A stretch of DNA of 64,000 nt from Verrucomicrobia bacterium UBA3841 (lineage in GTDB: Bacteria > Verrucomicrobiota > Kiritimatiellia > RFP12 > UBA1067). Each line of letters starts with the position of its first letter. Positions within the stretch are counted from its first letter, which is position 1. Under the pieces are notes generated by a model. It was given only the letters and a program-made list of their open reading frames with translations, had not been told where the DNA came from and searched no databases. Of the stretch, positions 1 through 9,200 are shown one piece after another. The DNA lies in contig DGHT01000066.1 in NCBI GenBank assembly GCA_002392765.1, forward strand, positions 1 through 64,000. The letters are read 5' to 3'. The translations under genes were made by a program, and so were the position numbers.

Positions 1-2
1 CG

Positions 3-245
3 CTCATGCGCTACAAAGCGATGGCGATTCGCGTAAGGCAGGCGACAAATACGTTCGATCCCATCCCGACGTCCGAACTTCTCGACGAAAAGCCGCGCAA
101 CAAGATTCTTGCGTCAATTCTCGACAATGCGGACCCTGTGTTCTCGCACGTATTTAGCGAATTGGAGTATATTCTTTCGCCAGAGACCGTGTTTCTTGAC
201 AAGCCGCAGAGGAAGGTTAAGTTTCAGGTGAAGGTGAAGGGGTAG
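3..245 (+). CDS. C-terminal fragment of an unidentified protein (5' end outside window)
   Basis: The reading frame is open from the window edge to the TAG at 243-245. About 80 residues are visible, including a stretch with PIPTSELLDEKPRNKILASI and a Lys/Val-rich tail ending KVKFQVKVKG. An ATG lies at position 6, but nothing upstream can be seen, so this is more likely the end of a longer gene than a small protein. I recognise no family. It has no signal peptide or membrane segment. The sequence after it (246-850) has no convincing gene, so it looks like the last gene of its unit. Confidence 0.4.
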   Translation, partial: LMRYKAMAIRVRQATNTFDPIPTSELLDEKPRNKILASILDNADPVFSHVFSELEYILSPETVFLDKPQRKVKFQVKVKG

Positions 246-261
246 GTTTGCGAGCTTTGCG

Positions 262-346
262 TTCTTTACAGTTAAATGCATCTTTTCCCCCGGGGATGGG
301 ATATCTCTGCGTTTTTCGCATGAGAATTCAATGCGGAAGATTCTTG
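262..346 (+). repeat. Degenerate direct repeat, copy A
   Basis: This copy aligns with 419-500: both begin TTCTTTRCAGYTAAAT, continue through a T-rich middle and end ATGAGAATTNNATGCGGAARATT. The copies are 157 bp apart. The last part also recurs at 26750-26775, in the promoter region of a large exported-protein gene. Its role is unknown; it could be a protein-binding site or the remnant of a duplicated leader. Confidence 0.5.
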
Positions 347-418
347 TCCTGCGTTTGTTGTTGAGGCGGCGAGAGGATGCGTCGCGCACGCAGGGTGTTT
401 TCGCGGTCTCATGCGACC

Positions 419-500
419 TTCTTTGCAGCTAAATCCATTTTTGCCGATGGCATGTGATATTACTGTGTTTTTATATGAGAATTATATGCGGAAAATTATG
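419..500 (+). repeat. Degenerate direct repeat, copy B
   Basis: Second copy of the repeat at 262-346, with the shared core ATGAGAATTATATGCGGAAA at 475-494. It is more AT-rich than its surroundings. No promoter with both boxes is evident next to it. Confidence 0.5.
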
Positions 501-503
501 TAC

Positions 504-850
504 TGCATTTACGCGCCACGGAAATTCCACCAGTGTTCTAAGTCGATGGAGGCGGAGGTCCGCAGGCTCGCGGGAAACCGGAAGGAGCTTAAGTCGCTCG
601 CCCTGGAGATGAGCGAGTGGATGCGGCGGGACCTTGTGGATAGGATAACCGCACTGACCATAAGGTGCACAATCAATCAGAATAAGGCTAGCCGAGCGGA
701 TTCAGCAAGGAATTCGGGACGCCTGACGGGAGGGTACACGGTCAAGCAGAAGAAGGCTCGCAAAGGCCGAAGCATTTCCCCGGGCGGGCGGATGCGCGGG
801 CGCGCGTGCCTCCCATGGATGCTGAATCTCTGTTTCTGGCAAAGCCTGCT
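504..850. other. Intergenic stretch without a convincing gene
   Basis: About 350 bases upstream of the speE promoter. A plus-strand frame is open from 411 to 911, but it has no ribosome-binding site, runs through the speE promoter and resembles no family, so I do not call it. I see no tRNA, long repeat or clear terminator here. Confidence 0.5.
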
Positions 851-879
851 TTACAAGCCAGATCGAAATTTGATATACT
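851..879 (+). promoter_or_regulatory. Promoter of the speE-speB-GH9 operon
   Basis: A -35-like TTACAA at 851-856 and a -10 TATACT at 874-879 are separated by 17 bp. The -10 is preceded by TGA, giving the extended form TGATATACT. Transcription would start near 886, leaving a leader of about 150 nt before speE. Confidence 0.6.
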
Positions 880-910
880 ATCACAAAAACAATAAAGCCC
901 TTATCGGCTG

Positions 911-1027
911 AGGACAAACCCCTCCGGAGCGGGGATGTCCCGCCGGTTGTGCGAGGAGGCAAGGCGGTATAGCGAGGCCGCGAAGAAGTACAGAATATCG
1001 GGGGGACAGCAACCCTGACAGAGGGGG
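911..1027 (+). promoter_or_regulatory. Structured 5' leader of speE with possible SD sequestration
   Basis: The leader can form a hairpin of GGACA (912-916) with TGTCC (936-940), extended inside by CCCC (919-922) with GGGG (931-934). A second short stem pairs CGCC (941-944) with GGCG (963-966). CCCCTC (919-924) is also perfectly complementary to GAGGGG (1021-1026), the probable speE Shine-Dalgarno, 9-10 nt before the ATG. The two pairings exclude each other, as in a translational switch. It matches no riboswitch class I know; a polyamine or SAM-related signal is only a guess from the downstream gene. Confidence 0.35.
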
Positions 1028-1036
1028 AAACCTTAA

Positions 1037-1903
1037 ATGCAGACAGAACTGTGGTATACCGACGAGCACACGAAAGACGTGCGTTTCTCAATGAAAACAA
1101 CCGCGCAAATCGCCTCGAAGAAGAGCGCGGTCCAGCAGATCGACATTCTCGACACGCCCGCGTACGGAAGGGTGCTCGTCCTCGACGGCGGGCTCATGAT
1201 CACCGAGAAGGACGAGTTCATCTACCATGAGATGCTCGCACACGTCCCGATGGCGGTGCATCCGAACGTAAAGAACGTCCTTGTGATCGGAGGAGGCGAC
1301 GGCGGCACCGTGCGCGAACTCGTCAAGTACCGTTCGATAGAGACCATCGACCTCGTCGAGGTCGACAAGGACGTCGTCCTTCTGTCCAAGAAATATCTGC
1401 CGTTCACCTCGTCCAAGCTGAAAGACAAGCGCGTCAAAGTCTGGTTCGAGGAGGGGCTCAGGTACGTGCGCGGCCAAAAGGAGGAATACGATCTCATAAT
1501 CGTGGACTCGTCCGATCCGTACGGCCCGGCGGAAGGACTCTTCACGCGCGAGTTCTACGGCACGTGCTACAAGGCCCTGAGAAGCGACGGGATACTTATC
1601 AACCAGCACGAATCCCCGTTCTACCAGGAGCACAAGATGTCCGTGCAGAAGGCGCACCGCAACATAGCCCTGGAGTTCCCGATCTCCACCGTCTACCAGT
1701 GCCACATCCCCAGCTATCCGTCCGGACACTGGCTCTTCGGATTCGCCTCCAGGAAATACGGGCCGCTAGACAACCTCGACGCGGACAGGTGGCAGGCGCT
1801 CGACATACGCACGAGATACTACAACACGGACGTGCACCGCGGCGCGTTCATGCTGCCGAACTACGTGCGCGAACTCTTGATAGACGAAACGACCGGGAGG
1901 TGA
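1037..1903 (+). CDS. speE: Spermidine synthase
   Basis: Polyamine aminopropyltransferase, expected to move an aminopropyl group from decarboxylated SAM to putrescine in the cytoplasm. The 288 residues match the family's usual length. Visible motifs are YHEMLAHVP near residue 68, the nucleotide-binding loop GGGDGGTVRE near 86, the acidic VEVDKDV strand, and the VDSSDPYGPAEGLF active-site segment near 156 with the catalytic Asp. The ATG at 1037 follows GAGGGGG with a 9-nt spacer. The agmatinase gene begins 4 bp after the stop, so putrescine supply and use are linked. No speD or speA is in the window, so decarboxylated SAM and agmatine must come from genes elsewhere. Confidence 0.95.
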   Translation: MQTELWYTDEHTKDVRFSMKTTAQIASKKSAVQQIDILDTPAYGRVLVLDGGLMITEKDEFIYHEMLAHVPMAVHPNVKNVLVIGGGDGGTVRELVKYRSIETIDLVEVDKDVVLLSKKYLPFTSSKLKDKRVKVWFEEGLRYVRGQKEEYDLIIVDSSDPYGPAEGLFTREFYGTCYKALRSDGILINQHESPFYQEHKMSVQKAHRNIALEFPISTVYQCHIPSYPSGHWLFGFASRKYGPLDNLDADRWQALDIRTRYYNTDVHRGAFMLPNYVRELLIDETTGR

Positions 1904-1907
1904 AAAG

Positions 1908-2786
1908 ATGGACGTGCCTTCGAACCAGTTCATCGCAAGCGGCCGCGATTTCCGCGCCGCGCGCATCGCGCTTTTCGGCGCGCCTTGCGATTCGACGTGC
2001 TCGTACAGGCCGGGGACGAGATCCGGCCCCGACGCCGTCCGCCGCGAGTCGTACGGGATCGAAACGTACTCGCCTTTGCAGGACGCGGATCTGGAAGATG
2101 TTTCCTTTTTCGACTGCGGCGATCTGGAGCTCCCCTTCGGCGCGCCGGAAAAGCCGCTCGAGGCGATCGAGTCGCGCGCGGCGGAAATCCTCGATGCGGG
2201 CAAGATGCCGTATCTCGTCGGCGGCGAGCATCTCGTCACGCTCGGGGCTGTCAGGGCCGCGCTGACGAGGCATCCTGGTCTCAAGATAGTCCATTTCGAC
2301 GCGCACGCCGATTTGCGCGACGACTACCTCGGCAACCGTCTTTCCCACGCGACCGTCATGAGGAGATGCCTGGAGCTGCTGAAGGGGGACGGCGTGAAAC
2401 TGTGGCAGTTCGGAATAAGGTCCGGAACGCGCGAAGAGTTTGCGATGAAGGAGAATCGCGGGATATGCCGCGAGCCGTTCTCCGCGGAAGGCGCGAAATC
2501 GCTCTCCGTGCAGAATCCGGTATACCTTTCCGTGGACATGGACGTGCTCGATCCGTCGGAATTCCCCGGAACGGGGACTCCAGAGGCGGGAGGCGTCAGA
2601 TATGCCGCGCTTCTCGACGCTGTTCTGTCCGTAATCCGCAACTGCAATGTCGTGGCGCTGGACATGGTAGAGCTGTCTCCGCCGCTTGATCCGACGGGCA
2701 GATCCACGGCGCTTGCGTGCAAGTATCTGCGCGAGACGATTCTCGCCGCGTGCGCGGCGGACGAAATGCGGAGCGCGCGCAAATGA
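1908..2786 (+). CDS. speB: Agmatinase (ureohydrolase family)
   Basis: Expected to hydrolyse agmatine to putrescine and urea in the cytoplasm, feeding the spermidine synthase just upstream. The 292 residues are typical. Ureohydrolase signatures with binuclear Mn ligands are present in order: GGEHLVTLG, VHFDAHADLRDDY, SVDMDVLDPSEFPGTGTPEA and MVELSPPLD. Arginase or formimidoglutamase cannot be excluded from sequence alone, but pairing with speE favours agmatinase. The ATG follows GGGAGGTGAAAAG, a strong ribosome-binding site that overlaps the end of speE. Its stop overlaps the start of the next gene as ATGA, so the GH9 gene is probably translationally coupled to it. Confidence 0.9.
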   Translation: MDVPSNQFIASGRDFRAARIALFGAPCDSTCSYRPGTRSGPDAVRRESYGIETYSPLQDADLEDVSFFDCGDLELPFGAPEKPLEAIESRAAEILDAGKMPYLVGGEHLVTLGAVRAALTRHPGLKIVHFDAHADLRDDYLGNRLSHATVMRRCLELLKGDGVKLWQFGIRSGTREEFAMKENRGICREPFSAEGAKSLSVQNPVYLSVDMDVLDPSEFPGTGTPEAGGVRYAALLDAVLSVIRNCNVVALDMVELSPPLDPTGRSTALACKYLRETILAACAADEMRSARK

Positions 2787-4885
2787 ACTGCATAATTCTT
2801 GCCGCCTCGCTCGTGCGCTTTCTAGACCCATGGACGCAGGCGGTTCAGACGGACGAACCCGGCAAGGGGCTGGACATGTCCTTCGAGCAGGGGTACTGGG
2901 CCGTGCCGTGCGGTCTTGTCGATCCGCTCGCAAACAAACCTTCCCCCCGCGTCATCCACACCTGCTTCCGCGTTTCGGACGAGAGATTCCCGGATTGGGA
3001 CGAAAACAAGCCGAGTCCGCTTTTCAAGGTCAACCAGGTAGGGTATCTTCCGGACCGGCCGAAGTACGCGTACGCCGGCGCCTGGCTGGGTCCGCGCATT
3101 GGAGCGTGGAAGCCGAAAGCGCCGCTCGCGGGGTGGGAACTCGTAGACGCCGCGAGCGGACGCGCCGTGCTGAAGCGCGAAGGGCCCGGCGAGCCGAAGG
3201 TTCGCGTCCCCGACAGCGTTTCGAAGGAGGGGATCCCTTTCACCGGCGAGGAGACGTACGAGATGGATTTTTCGGAGGTGAAGGACGAGGGCGTGTATTT
3301 CGTCCGCATTCCGGGCGTCGGGAGAAGCGCGGATTTCCGCATATCGTCCGATGCCGCGATCGAGGCGTTCCGCGTCCACATGTCGGGCCTCTACCACAAG
3401 CGCTGCGGCATCGAAAAATCGCCTCGACGGACCCGCTGGCCGTCGGGCGCGTGCCACCTTGAGGCCGTGCGCGGCAGATTTCCCCCGGAAGAAGGGAAAC
3501 TCGAACCCAAGGTGAAGTGGTTCGAGATAATCCGCGATTCGACGGACTGGAACGGGGAAAGGGTGAAAGTCGCGGGCGGCTGGCACGACGCCGCCGACTA
3601 CGACAGGCGTCCTTGGCACCTGAACATCGTAAACGACCTTTGCGCGGTCTATCTGATGCGTCCCGGGAATTTCTGCGACGGACAGCTTTCGATCCCCGAG
3701 AGCGAAAACGGCATCCCCGACATCCTCGACGAGGCGGAATGGGGCTTGAGGCATCTTCTGGCCGTGCAGAACCGCGACGGAGGCGTCGGAACCTGGATCG
3801 AGACGACGGGACATCCGGGCCCCGGCAATGTCGCGGAGCGCGATCCCATGCCGTACGCGATTTCGCGGGCGACCCGCCGCAGTTCGATCATGTACGCCGC
3901 ACACGCCGCGCTTCTCGCCCGCTGCCATCCTTCGTTCAGGGAAAAGTATCTCGCTTCGGCTTTGCGCGCGTGGGATTTCGCGACAGGCACCCGGCCGCAG
4001 ACGGACACGTTCGAGGTGCGCGACAGAAATGGCGGAATGAAGCGCGTGGCATGGACCGAGGACCGCGACCTTCCCGCCGCGTATCTTCTGAAGGCCGCCG
4101 TCAATCTCCACGCGCTCACAGGCGAAACCCGGTTCCTCGAGCTGCCGCTCGCCTCGAAGAAATCCGTCTGCGACGCCTTCGCGAAGGAAGGCTGGAAACT
4201 CCCGCCGCTTCTTTTCGCGGGGGAGCGGGAACTGGGAATCCCGTTCGAGATGAACGCATTCTTCAAGCAGTGGGAGAAGAGCAAAGTCAACATGGCAAAG
4301 GGGATTCTCGGCCAGATGGACGATGCGTACGCATACCGCGCGCCATGGTGGCGCGCAAAGGAAGGATGGGTGCATGCGATGGGATTCGGGCACAGCCATC
4401 CGCTCGTGCGCGCGCAGTATCTCGTGGCCGCGCACCAGATAACAGGGGAAGAGCGCTACCTCGACGCGATATCAGTCGCGATGGATTTCCACAACGGATG
4501 CAATCCGCAGGGGACGACCCTCACCAGCGGACTCGGCGAAACTTATCCCGTAGCCTTCCTCGACCTTCCGTCGTATGTCGACGGCATTGCCGAACCGGTC
4601 GGCGGCATAACTCCGTACAGGTGGACGTACATCCTGCCTCGGAAAGCGGTCGAAGCGGTCTGGCATTCGAACAGGCATGTCGCTTCGAAATGGCCGATAT
4701 GGAGACGATGGGGGAATCTCGAAACTCTTACTCCGGCGGCCAGCGAATACACGGTGTGGGAGACGATCGCGCCCGCCGCGAGCGTGACCGGCTATATGAT
4801 ATCGTCCGCAAAAACGCCTCCCGCCGCGGCGCGCGAGCCGGCGAAAGACATACGGGAACTGCCGGGATACTGGCTGCTGCCGTGA
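2783..4885 (+). CDS. Glycoside hydrolase family 9 protein with N-terminal Ig-like domain
   Basis: Predicted beta-glucanase or related beta-glycosidase of about 700 residues. An Ig-like CelD_N domain begins around residue 75 with FKVNQVGYLPDRPKYAY and is followed by the (alpha/alpha)6 catalytic domain. The GH9 signature GGWHDAADYD carries Asp269 and Asp272, and ASEYTVWETI near 653 supplies the likely catalytic acid Glu655. NGCNPQGTTLTSG is the usual late GH9 motif. The ATG at 2783 overlaps the agmatinase stop (ATGA). An in-frame ATG at 2717 lies inside speB and is less likely. The N-terminus is only weakly signal-like, so secretion is uncertain. Its place in a polyamine operon is odd. Confidence 0.85.
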   Translation: MNCIILAASLVRFLDPWTQAVQTDEPGKGLDMSFEQGYWAVPCGLVDPLANKPSPRVIHTCFRVSDERFPDWDENKPSPLFKVNQVGYLPDRPKYAYAGAWLGPRIGAWKPKAPLAGWELVDAASGRAVLKREGPGEPKVRVPDSVSKEGIPFTGEETYEMDFSEVKDEGVYFVRIPGVGRSADFRISSDAAIEAFRVHMSGLYHKRCGIEKSPRRTRWPSGACHLEAVRGRFPPEEGKLEPKVKWFEIIRDSTDWNGERVKVAGGWHDAADYDRRPWHLNIVNDLCAVYLMRPGNFCDGQLSIPESENGIPDILDEAEWGLRHLLAVQNRDGGVGTWIETTGHPGPGNVAERDPMPYAISRATRRSSIMYAAHAALLARCHPSFREKYLASALRAWDFATGTRPQTDTFEVRDRNGGMKRVAWTEDRDLPAAYLLKAAVNLHALTGETRFLELPLASKKSVCDAFAKEGWKLPPLLFAGERELGIPFEMNAFFKQWEKSKVNMAKGILGQMDDAYAYRAPWWRAKEGWVHAMGFGHSHPLVRAQYLVAAHQITGEERYLDAISVAMDFHNGCNPQGTTLTSGLGETYPVAFLDLPSYVDGIAEPVGGITPYRWTYILPRKAVEAVWHSNRHVASKWPIWRRWGNLETLTPAASEYTVWETIAPAASVTGYMISSAKTPPAAAREPAKDIRELPGYWLLP

Positions 4886-4925
4886 TTCCCCGCGCGGGAT
4901 GTTTCCCCGGTCGGAGACGTGCGCG

Positions 4926-6104
4926 CTAATTATCGTCCCCGCGGGCTTTTCTGGCGGCGAGGGTAGTCTCGCCGAAACGCCTTTTGTACATCCGGTAAAG
5001 CTGGTTCGGCGAAGCGAAATGCATCTCGCGGACGATGTTCTTCACGCTTTCCCCGCTCTGGAGCCGCCGCCTGACTTCGCCCATCCTCGCGTCCGCTATC
5101 GCCTTGCGGATTGTCGTTCCTCCCGCCTGCCTGAAGCGCAGCTCCGCAAGCCGCCGCGAACACCCGATGCCTGCGGCCACGGAGGCTGCCGTCACAGGTC
5201 TCGCGCAGTTCGCCGATATGAACTCGAGCGCGGAGTTCACCAGCCGCACGGCGGAAACCGACCTTGCCGTCGATTCGCCGGCGAAAACGTCCCTGGCCGG
5301 AACGAGGACTTCGTGCATGCGCCCCCTCGACTTCGGATGTTTCAAAAGGAAATCGAGTTCGCGCACGGCCTGCCGCCCCATCGCCATCGAGTTCAGTATC
5401 ACGCTCGAAATGCCCATGCCGCATCTCGCGTGCTGGGAAATGTCGTAGTCCACGCCGACGACGGCGACCTGCGACGGCACGGCGATGCCTTCCTCCCTGC
5501 ATGCGTTTACGACGTCCGCCGCGCGGATGTCGTCCGACGCCATGACCGCGGCGGGCCTGGCGAGCGAGCGAAGCCACTTTCGCAGCCTCTCGCGCGACCC
5601 GGGGCCGCCTGCGGGTCCGTCGAACACGCTTGTCGCGCATCCGGCGCGCCGCATCGTCCGCCGGAACGCCATCATGCGCTCCTCCGAATAGAAAGGGCGT
5701 CCGGCGGCGTGGACGAATCCGGCGGACTTGTATTCGCCGCGGGAGAGAAGATGCAGCGCGGCGCGCCGTCCGACGTCGGCGTTGTCCGTCCACACCGTCG
5801 ATACCGCGTCCCGGCGCGCGGTCACTCTGCGGTCGGTGATGTCCACGAGAACCGTCGGGATCCGCGACTCTGCGACTCTTCCCATCGTCTCGCGATCCCC
5901 CGGCATTGACAGTATGATGCCGTCGAAAGGTTCCCCGATCTCGTTCTCCAGTTTCCCGCGCGCGGCGAACCATTCCGGGGGGACCGCGGTCAGACGCCAG
6001 TTGCTGGTGTTGGACATTTCTTCCAGAACTCCCGAGAAATGCTCCCTGCACGCGGAGTATAAGAGCGAGTAGACGGCCAGTACGTTGTAACTCTCTTTTG
6101 CCAT
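4926..6104 (-). CDS. XylR-type regulator: LacI-like sugar-binding domain plus AraC helix-turn-helix
   Basis: Predicted transcription factor of about 390 residues. The N-terminal two thirds resemble a periplasmic-binding/LacI sensor (GIILSMPGDRETMG, MASDDIRAADVVNACREEGI, VAVVGVDYD). The C-terminal 100 residues form an AraC HTH pair (VTAASVAAGIGCSRRLAELRF, then VKNIVREMHFASPNQLYRMY). I chose the ATG at 6104 (MAKESYNVLAVYS) because family alignment begins there; frames from 6179 or 6143 lack a good SD. A TATACT at 6117-6112 sits only 7 bp upstream of this ATG, so the transcript may be leaderless. It diverges from the LamG-like gene at 6250 and probably controls it, sensing a sugar released by the locus. 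Confidence 0.85.
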   Translation of the reverse strand: MAKESYNVLAVYSLLYSACREHFSGVLEEMSNTSNWRLTAVPPEWFAARGKLENEIGEPFDGIILSMPGDRETMGRVAESRIPTVLVDITDRRVTARRDAVSTVWTDNADVGRRAALHLLSRGEYKSAGFVHAAGRPFYSEERMMAFRRTMRRAGCATSVFDGPAGGPGSRERLRKWLRSLARPAAVMASDDIRAADVVNACREEGIAVPSQVAVVGVDYDISQHARCGMGISSVILNSMAMGRQAVRELDFLLKHPKSRGRMHEVLVPARDVFAGESTARSVSAVRLVNSALEFISANCARPVTAASVAAGIGCSRRLAELRFRQAGGTTIRKAIADARMGEVRRRLQSGESVKNIVREMHFASPNQLYRMYKRRFGETTLAARKARGDDN

Positions 6105-6125
6105 GCCGCGGAGTATACCAAAATA

Positions 6126-6158
6126 TTGCGCAAAATGGAACATAAATCTTTCGCGAAA
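6126..6158. promoter_or_regulatory. Candidate operator pair between regulator and LamG-like gene
   Basis: Two perfect palindromes, TTGCGCAA (6126-6133) and TTTCGCGAAA (6149-6158), lie 24 bp apart centre to centre, upstream of the plus-strand -35 box and next to the regulator's promoter. This is a plausible place for the XylR-type regulator to bind. Assignment is by position only. Confidence 0.35.
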
Positions 6159-6172
6159 CAGAACAAATCCGT

Positions 6173-6202
6173 TTGACACGGCAATTGATTATCTGATATA
6201 AT
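6173..6202 (+). promoter_or_regulatory. Strong sigma-70 promoter of the LamG-like gene
   Basis: TTGACA (6173-6178) and TATAAT (6197-6202) are both consensus with an 18-bp spacer, and the -10 is extended as TGATATAAT. A good SD (AAGGAG, 6235-6240) precedes the ATG at 6250. Confidence 0.8.
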
Positions 6203-6249
6203 TCTCTTGAAAAGAAATTTCACAAATATTTTTCAAGGAGAAAGTCGCT

Positions 6250-9200
6250 ATGAATAAACTTCTATCTTGGAATGATTGCGGCGGACGCGCAAAGCTGGCC
6301 GCGGGCGTGCTTGCGGCGGGAATCGCATTCGGCGCGCATCAGGCGAATGCCGCGCTCATGTACGAGCCGTCCAACTACGCCGCGCGCGGGAATCTGCTCC
6401 TGCAGCTCGACGGCATCCGCAACACCGGTCTTCTCAAGGCGCACGACAATGCGGCGACCACATGGTTCAACCTCGTCGACCCGCGAACAAGCGCGACGCT
6501 GAACCAGTACAAGACCAATACCGGCAACAGCGGTTGGCGCGACAACGCCTACTATCTCGACGGCGACAAGTACTGGCAGACCATTGCGGAGCTTGGCGGC
6601 AGTTCCACTACAACAATAGAGGTGTTCGGCGACCTCAGCTTGAAATCGATGGAAGACTACGCAAACTACATCTCCCGTGCAAATACTGCCGACCACGGAA
6701 TATGGATTAAAAAAGGCGAAAACACGCTTTGGTGGAAAGCCAATGTAGAAGGTTTGACATTGAGTGCGCGCCCCAGCTTCCCGAATTGGGACGGGAAGGG
6801 CTTTTCCGCCGTGCTGGACACGAAACAAGCCGTCCTGTACACCGGCGGCGTTGCAGGCACGCCGCAGACGCGTACGGATTCCAAGAGCCTTCCGGGGTGC
6901 AAATACAATATCGGCTGCGCCTATTCCACCACACACTATCCCACCAAGGGAACTTTTTATTCGGTGCGCATCTACAATCGCGCGCTGACGGCGGCGGAGG
7001 TGAAGCAGAACTACGATCTCGACCAGATCCGTTTCGTCACCGGCATGCCCGTCACGAACGTCGTCGTGGAAACTGCCGTCGCCGGGCTCGAGGGCAATGA
7101 AGGAACCGGCGTATATGCGTACGACAAGGAGGGCTACACCTTCACCGCGCCCCGCAAGGCCACGAAAAACGGCGCCGACTACGTTTGCACCGGCTATACG
7201 CTTGAAACATGGAACGGCACCGGCTGGAGCGCGCCGGTCTCCTTCAATGCCACGAGCTACACTGCTACAGATATGGCCGCAAAGGTGCGCCTCGTCTGGC
7301 AGTGGCAGTATGCAAGCGGCTCGAAATCTTCCGAGCTGGATCCGCTTTTCGACAATTACGAGACAGACGGCCTTGTTTTGCATCTCGACGGCATCCGCAA
7401 CGCCGGCAAGAACTCTCCGCACGATTATTCCGCCAAGCAGTGGATCGACCTTGCTTCCGGCAAAGTGGCAAAGATCGCACGCGATGAAGGCGACGCGAGC
7501 GAATGGCTTGACGACGGCTACTACTTCGACGCCCGCAGTTTCGCCCAGTTCTCCGAACAGCTCGAAAGCCTTGGCCAGCAGGTGACGGTGCAGGTTGTGT
7601 GCGAAGCGGATACCAACGTTCTTTACGCCTCCAAAATCGCCCAGACCACGCGCATCAATTGGCCGCATCTTGTCGGTTGCAACAACAACGATGCGATGAA
7701 TTTGTATTACGATTTGAACCAAGCCAATCCCTATCATCAGATGACGTTCAAGTGCGCCACCACGGATGGCGGCAATCTCTATCTTAATAAAGGAACGTGG
7801 GAAGGACGTTATGTGACGGTGGCGCGCGATGGTTTGACAAAATATATCACCCAAACCGCCGCGTTGACGGGGGCCAAGTCGAACACCGGCAAAAACGGCG
7901 ATAATATCCCCGCTGCAACCGTCTATGTGGGCAGTGCCGGCAACTCGGTGGAGTTGCGCAGCGCACGGTGGTTCAAGGGCACGATCAAGTCAATCAGGAT
8001 CTACAACAGGGTGCTGAGCGATGCCGAGCTTGCGAAGAACCGCGCCATCGACGATGCGCGCTTCTTCGGCATCGGCGCGGACGCGAATGTCATCGTAGCC
8101 TCGTCCGTGCGCGGTGTTTCGGGCGACACGCCGGAGGGCGCATACGCGCTTTCGGCGGGCGGCCATACCTTCTCCGCGCCTGCGAGCGTGACTGTCGGCG
8201 ATGACACATACTCTTGCACGGGCTACACGCTTGAAACGTGGGATGCGACGACCGGCGCATGGGGCGCGCCTGTTGCGTACAGCGGGACGTCCGTCGCGCT
8301 CACAGATACAACTGCGAAAGTTCGCCTCACATGGCAGTGGACGCACACGGCGGGTCCGGGCTACGACGCGGCGTTCAACGATTACGTCACGGACGGCCTC
8401 GTAGTCCATCTCGACGGCATCCGCAACACTGGTCTTCAGGCCATTCACGACAGCGCGGCGACGACATGGGCCGACCTCGCCAATGATGGCGACTACGCGA
8501 AGTTCATAGGCGTTGATTCCTCCTGTGGATGGACGGCCGACGGCTACCGTTTCGACGGGCGGACGACCAACCCTGCGTATGCCGTCATGAACACGACACG
8601 CACAATAGGAAACAAGTATACGGTGCAGGCGGTCGTCAACTTCAGCCGCAGCACGTCGCAGTGCATTGTCACGGCCTGGCCAGCGCTCTTTGGCACAAAG
8701 GCCGCGTCGGGAGATCCCTTCGCTATGTACTACAACCAGAATAACAATGACACGCCTGGTGTGCAGTTCAAGGTTGCGAACACGCATACGCGCGACCCCA
8801 GCCTCAAGGGATGGAACGGCGAGTATATGACAGGATGGTCGGATGGTGTCAATGCCGCGCTCTTCCAGACGGCTGCACAGGATGGCGTCACAAGGGCTTT
8901 CAACAAGTCCATTGGCACGCAGACCATCACCTTTGCCAGCGGCAACGGCGATGGCGGCTCTAGTGCGATGGGCTATAATCTGCGCCGGTTCCACGGAACC
9001 TACAAGTCGGCGCGTATCTACAACCGCGCGCTTACGAACGCGGAGCTCGAGCAGAACCGCGCGGTGGACGAGATTCGCTTCTTCGGGCGCTCTCCTGCGG
9101 CGGCTGGCGATCTTGTGGTCGCATCAACCGTCGAAGGCCTCGGCGGCGACCTGCCATGCGGTACGTACCGTCCGGTCGCTGGCTATGCGTTCACAGCGCA

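Noticed and set aside
411..911. Plus-strand open frame of 166 codons before speE
   Set aside because: No ribosome-binding site, overlaps the speE promoter, mixed composition and no recognisable family.
911..1027. Known riboswitch (SAM, cobalamin, preQ1, guanidine) or SRP RNA upstream of speE
   Set aside because: No consensus core of these classes could be found; only generic hairpins are visible.
4886..4925. Rho-independent terminator between GH9 and the regulator
   Set aside because: A CCCGCGCGGG palindrome is present (4889-4898), but no T-run follows on either strand.
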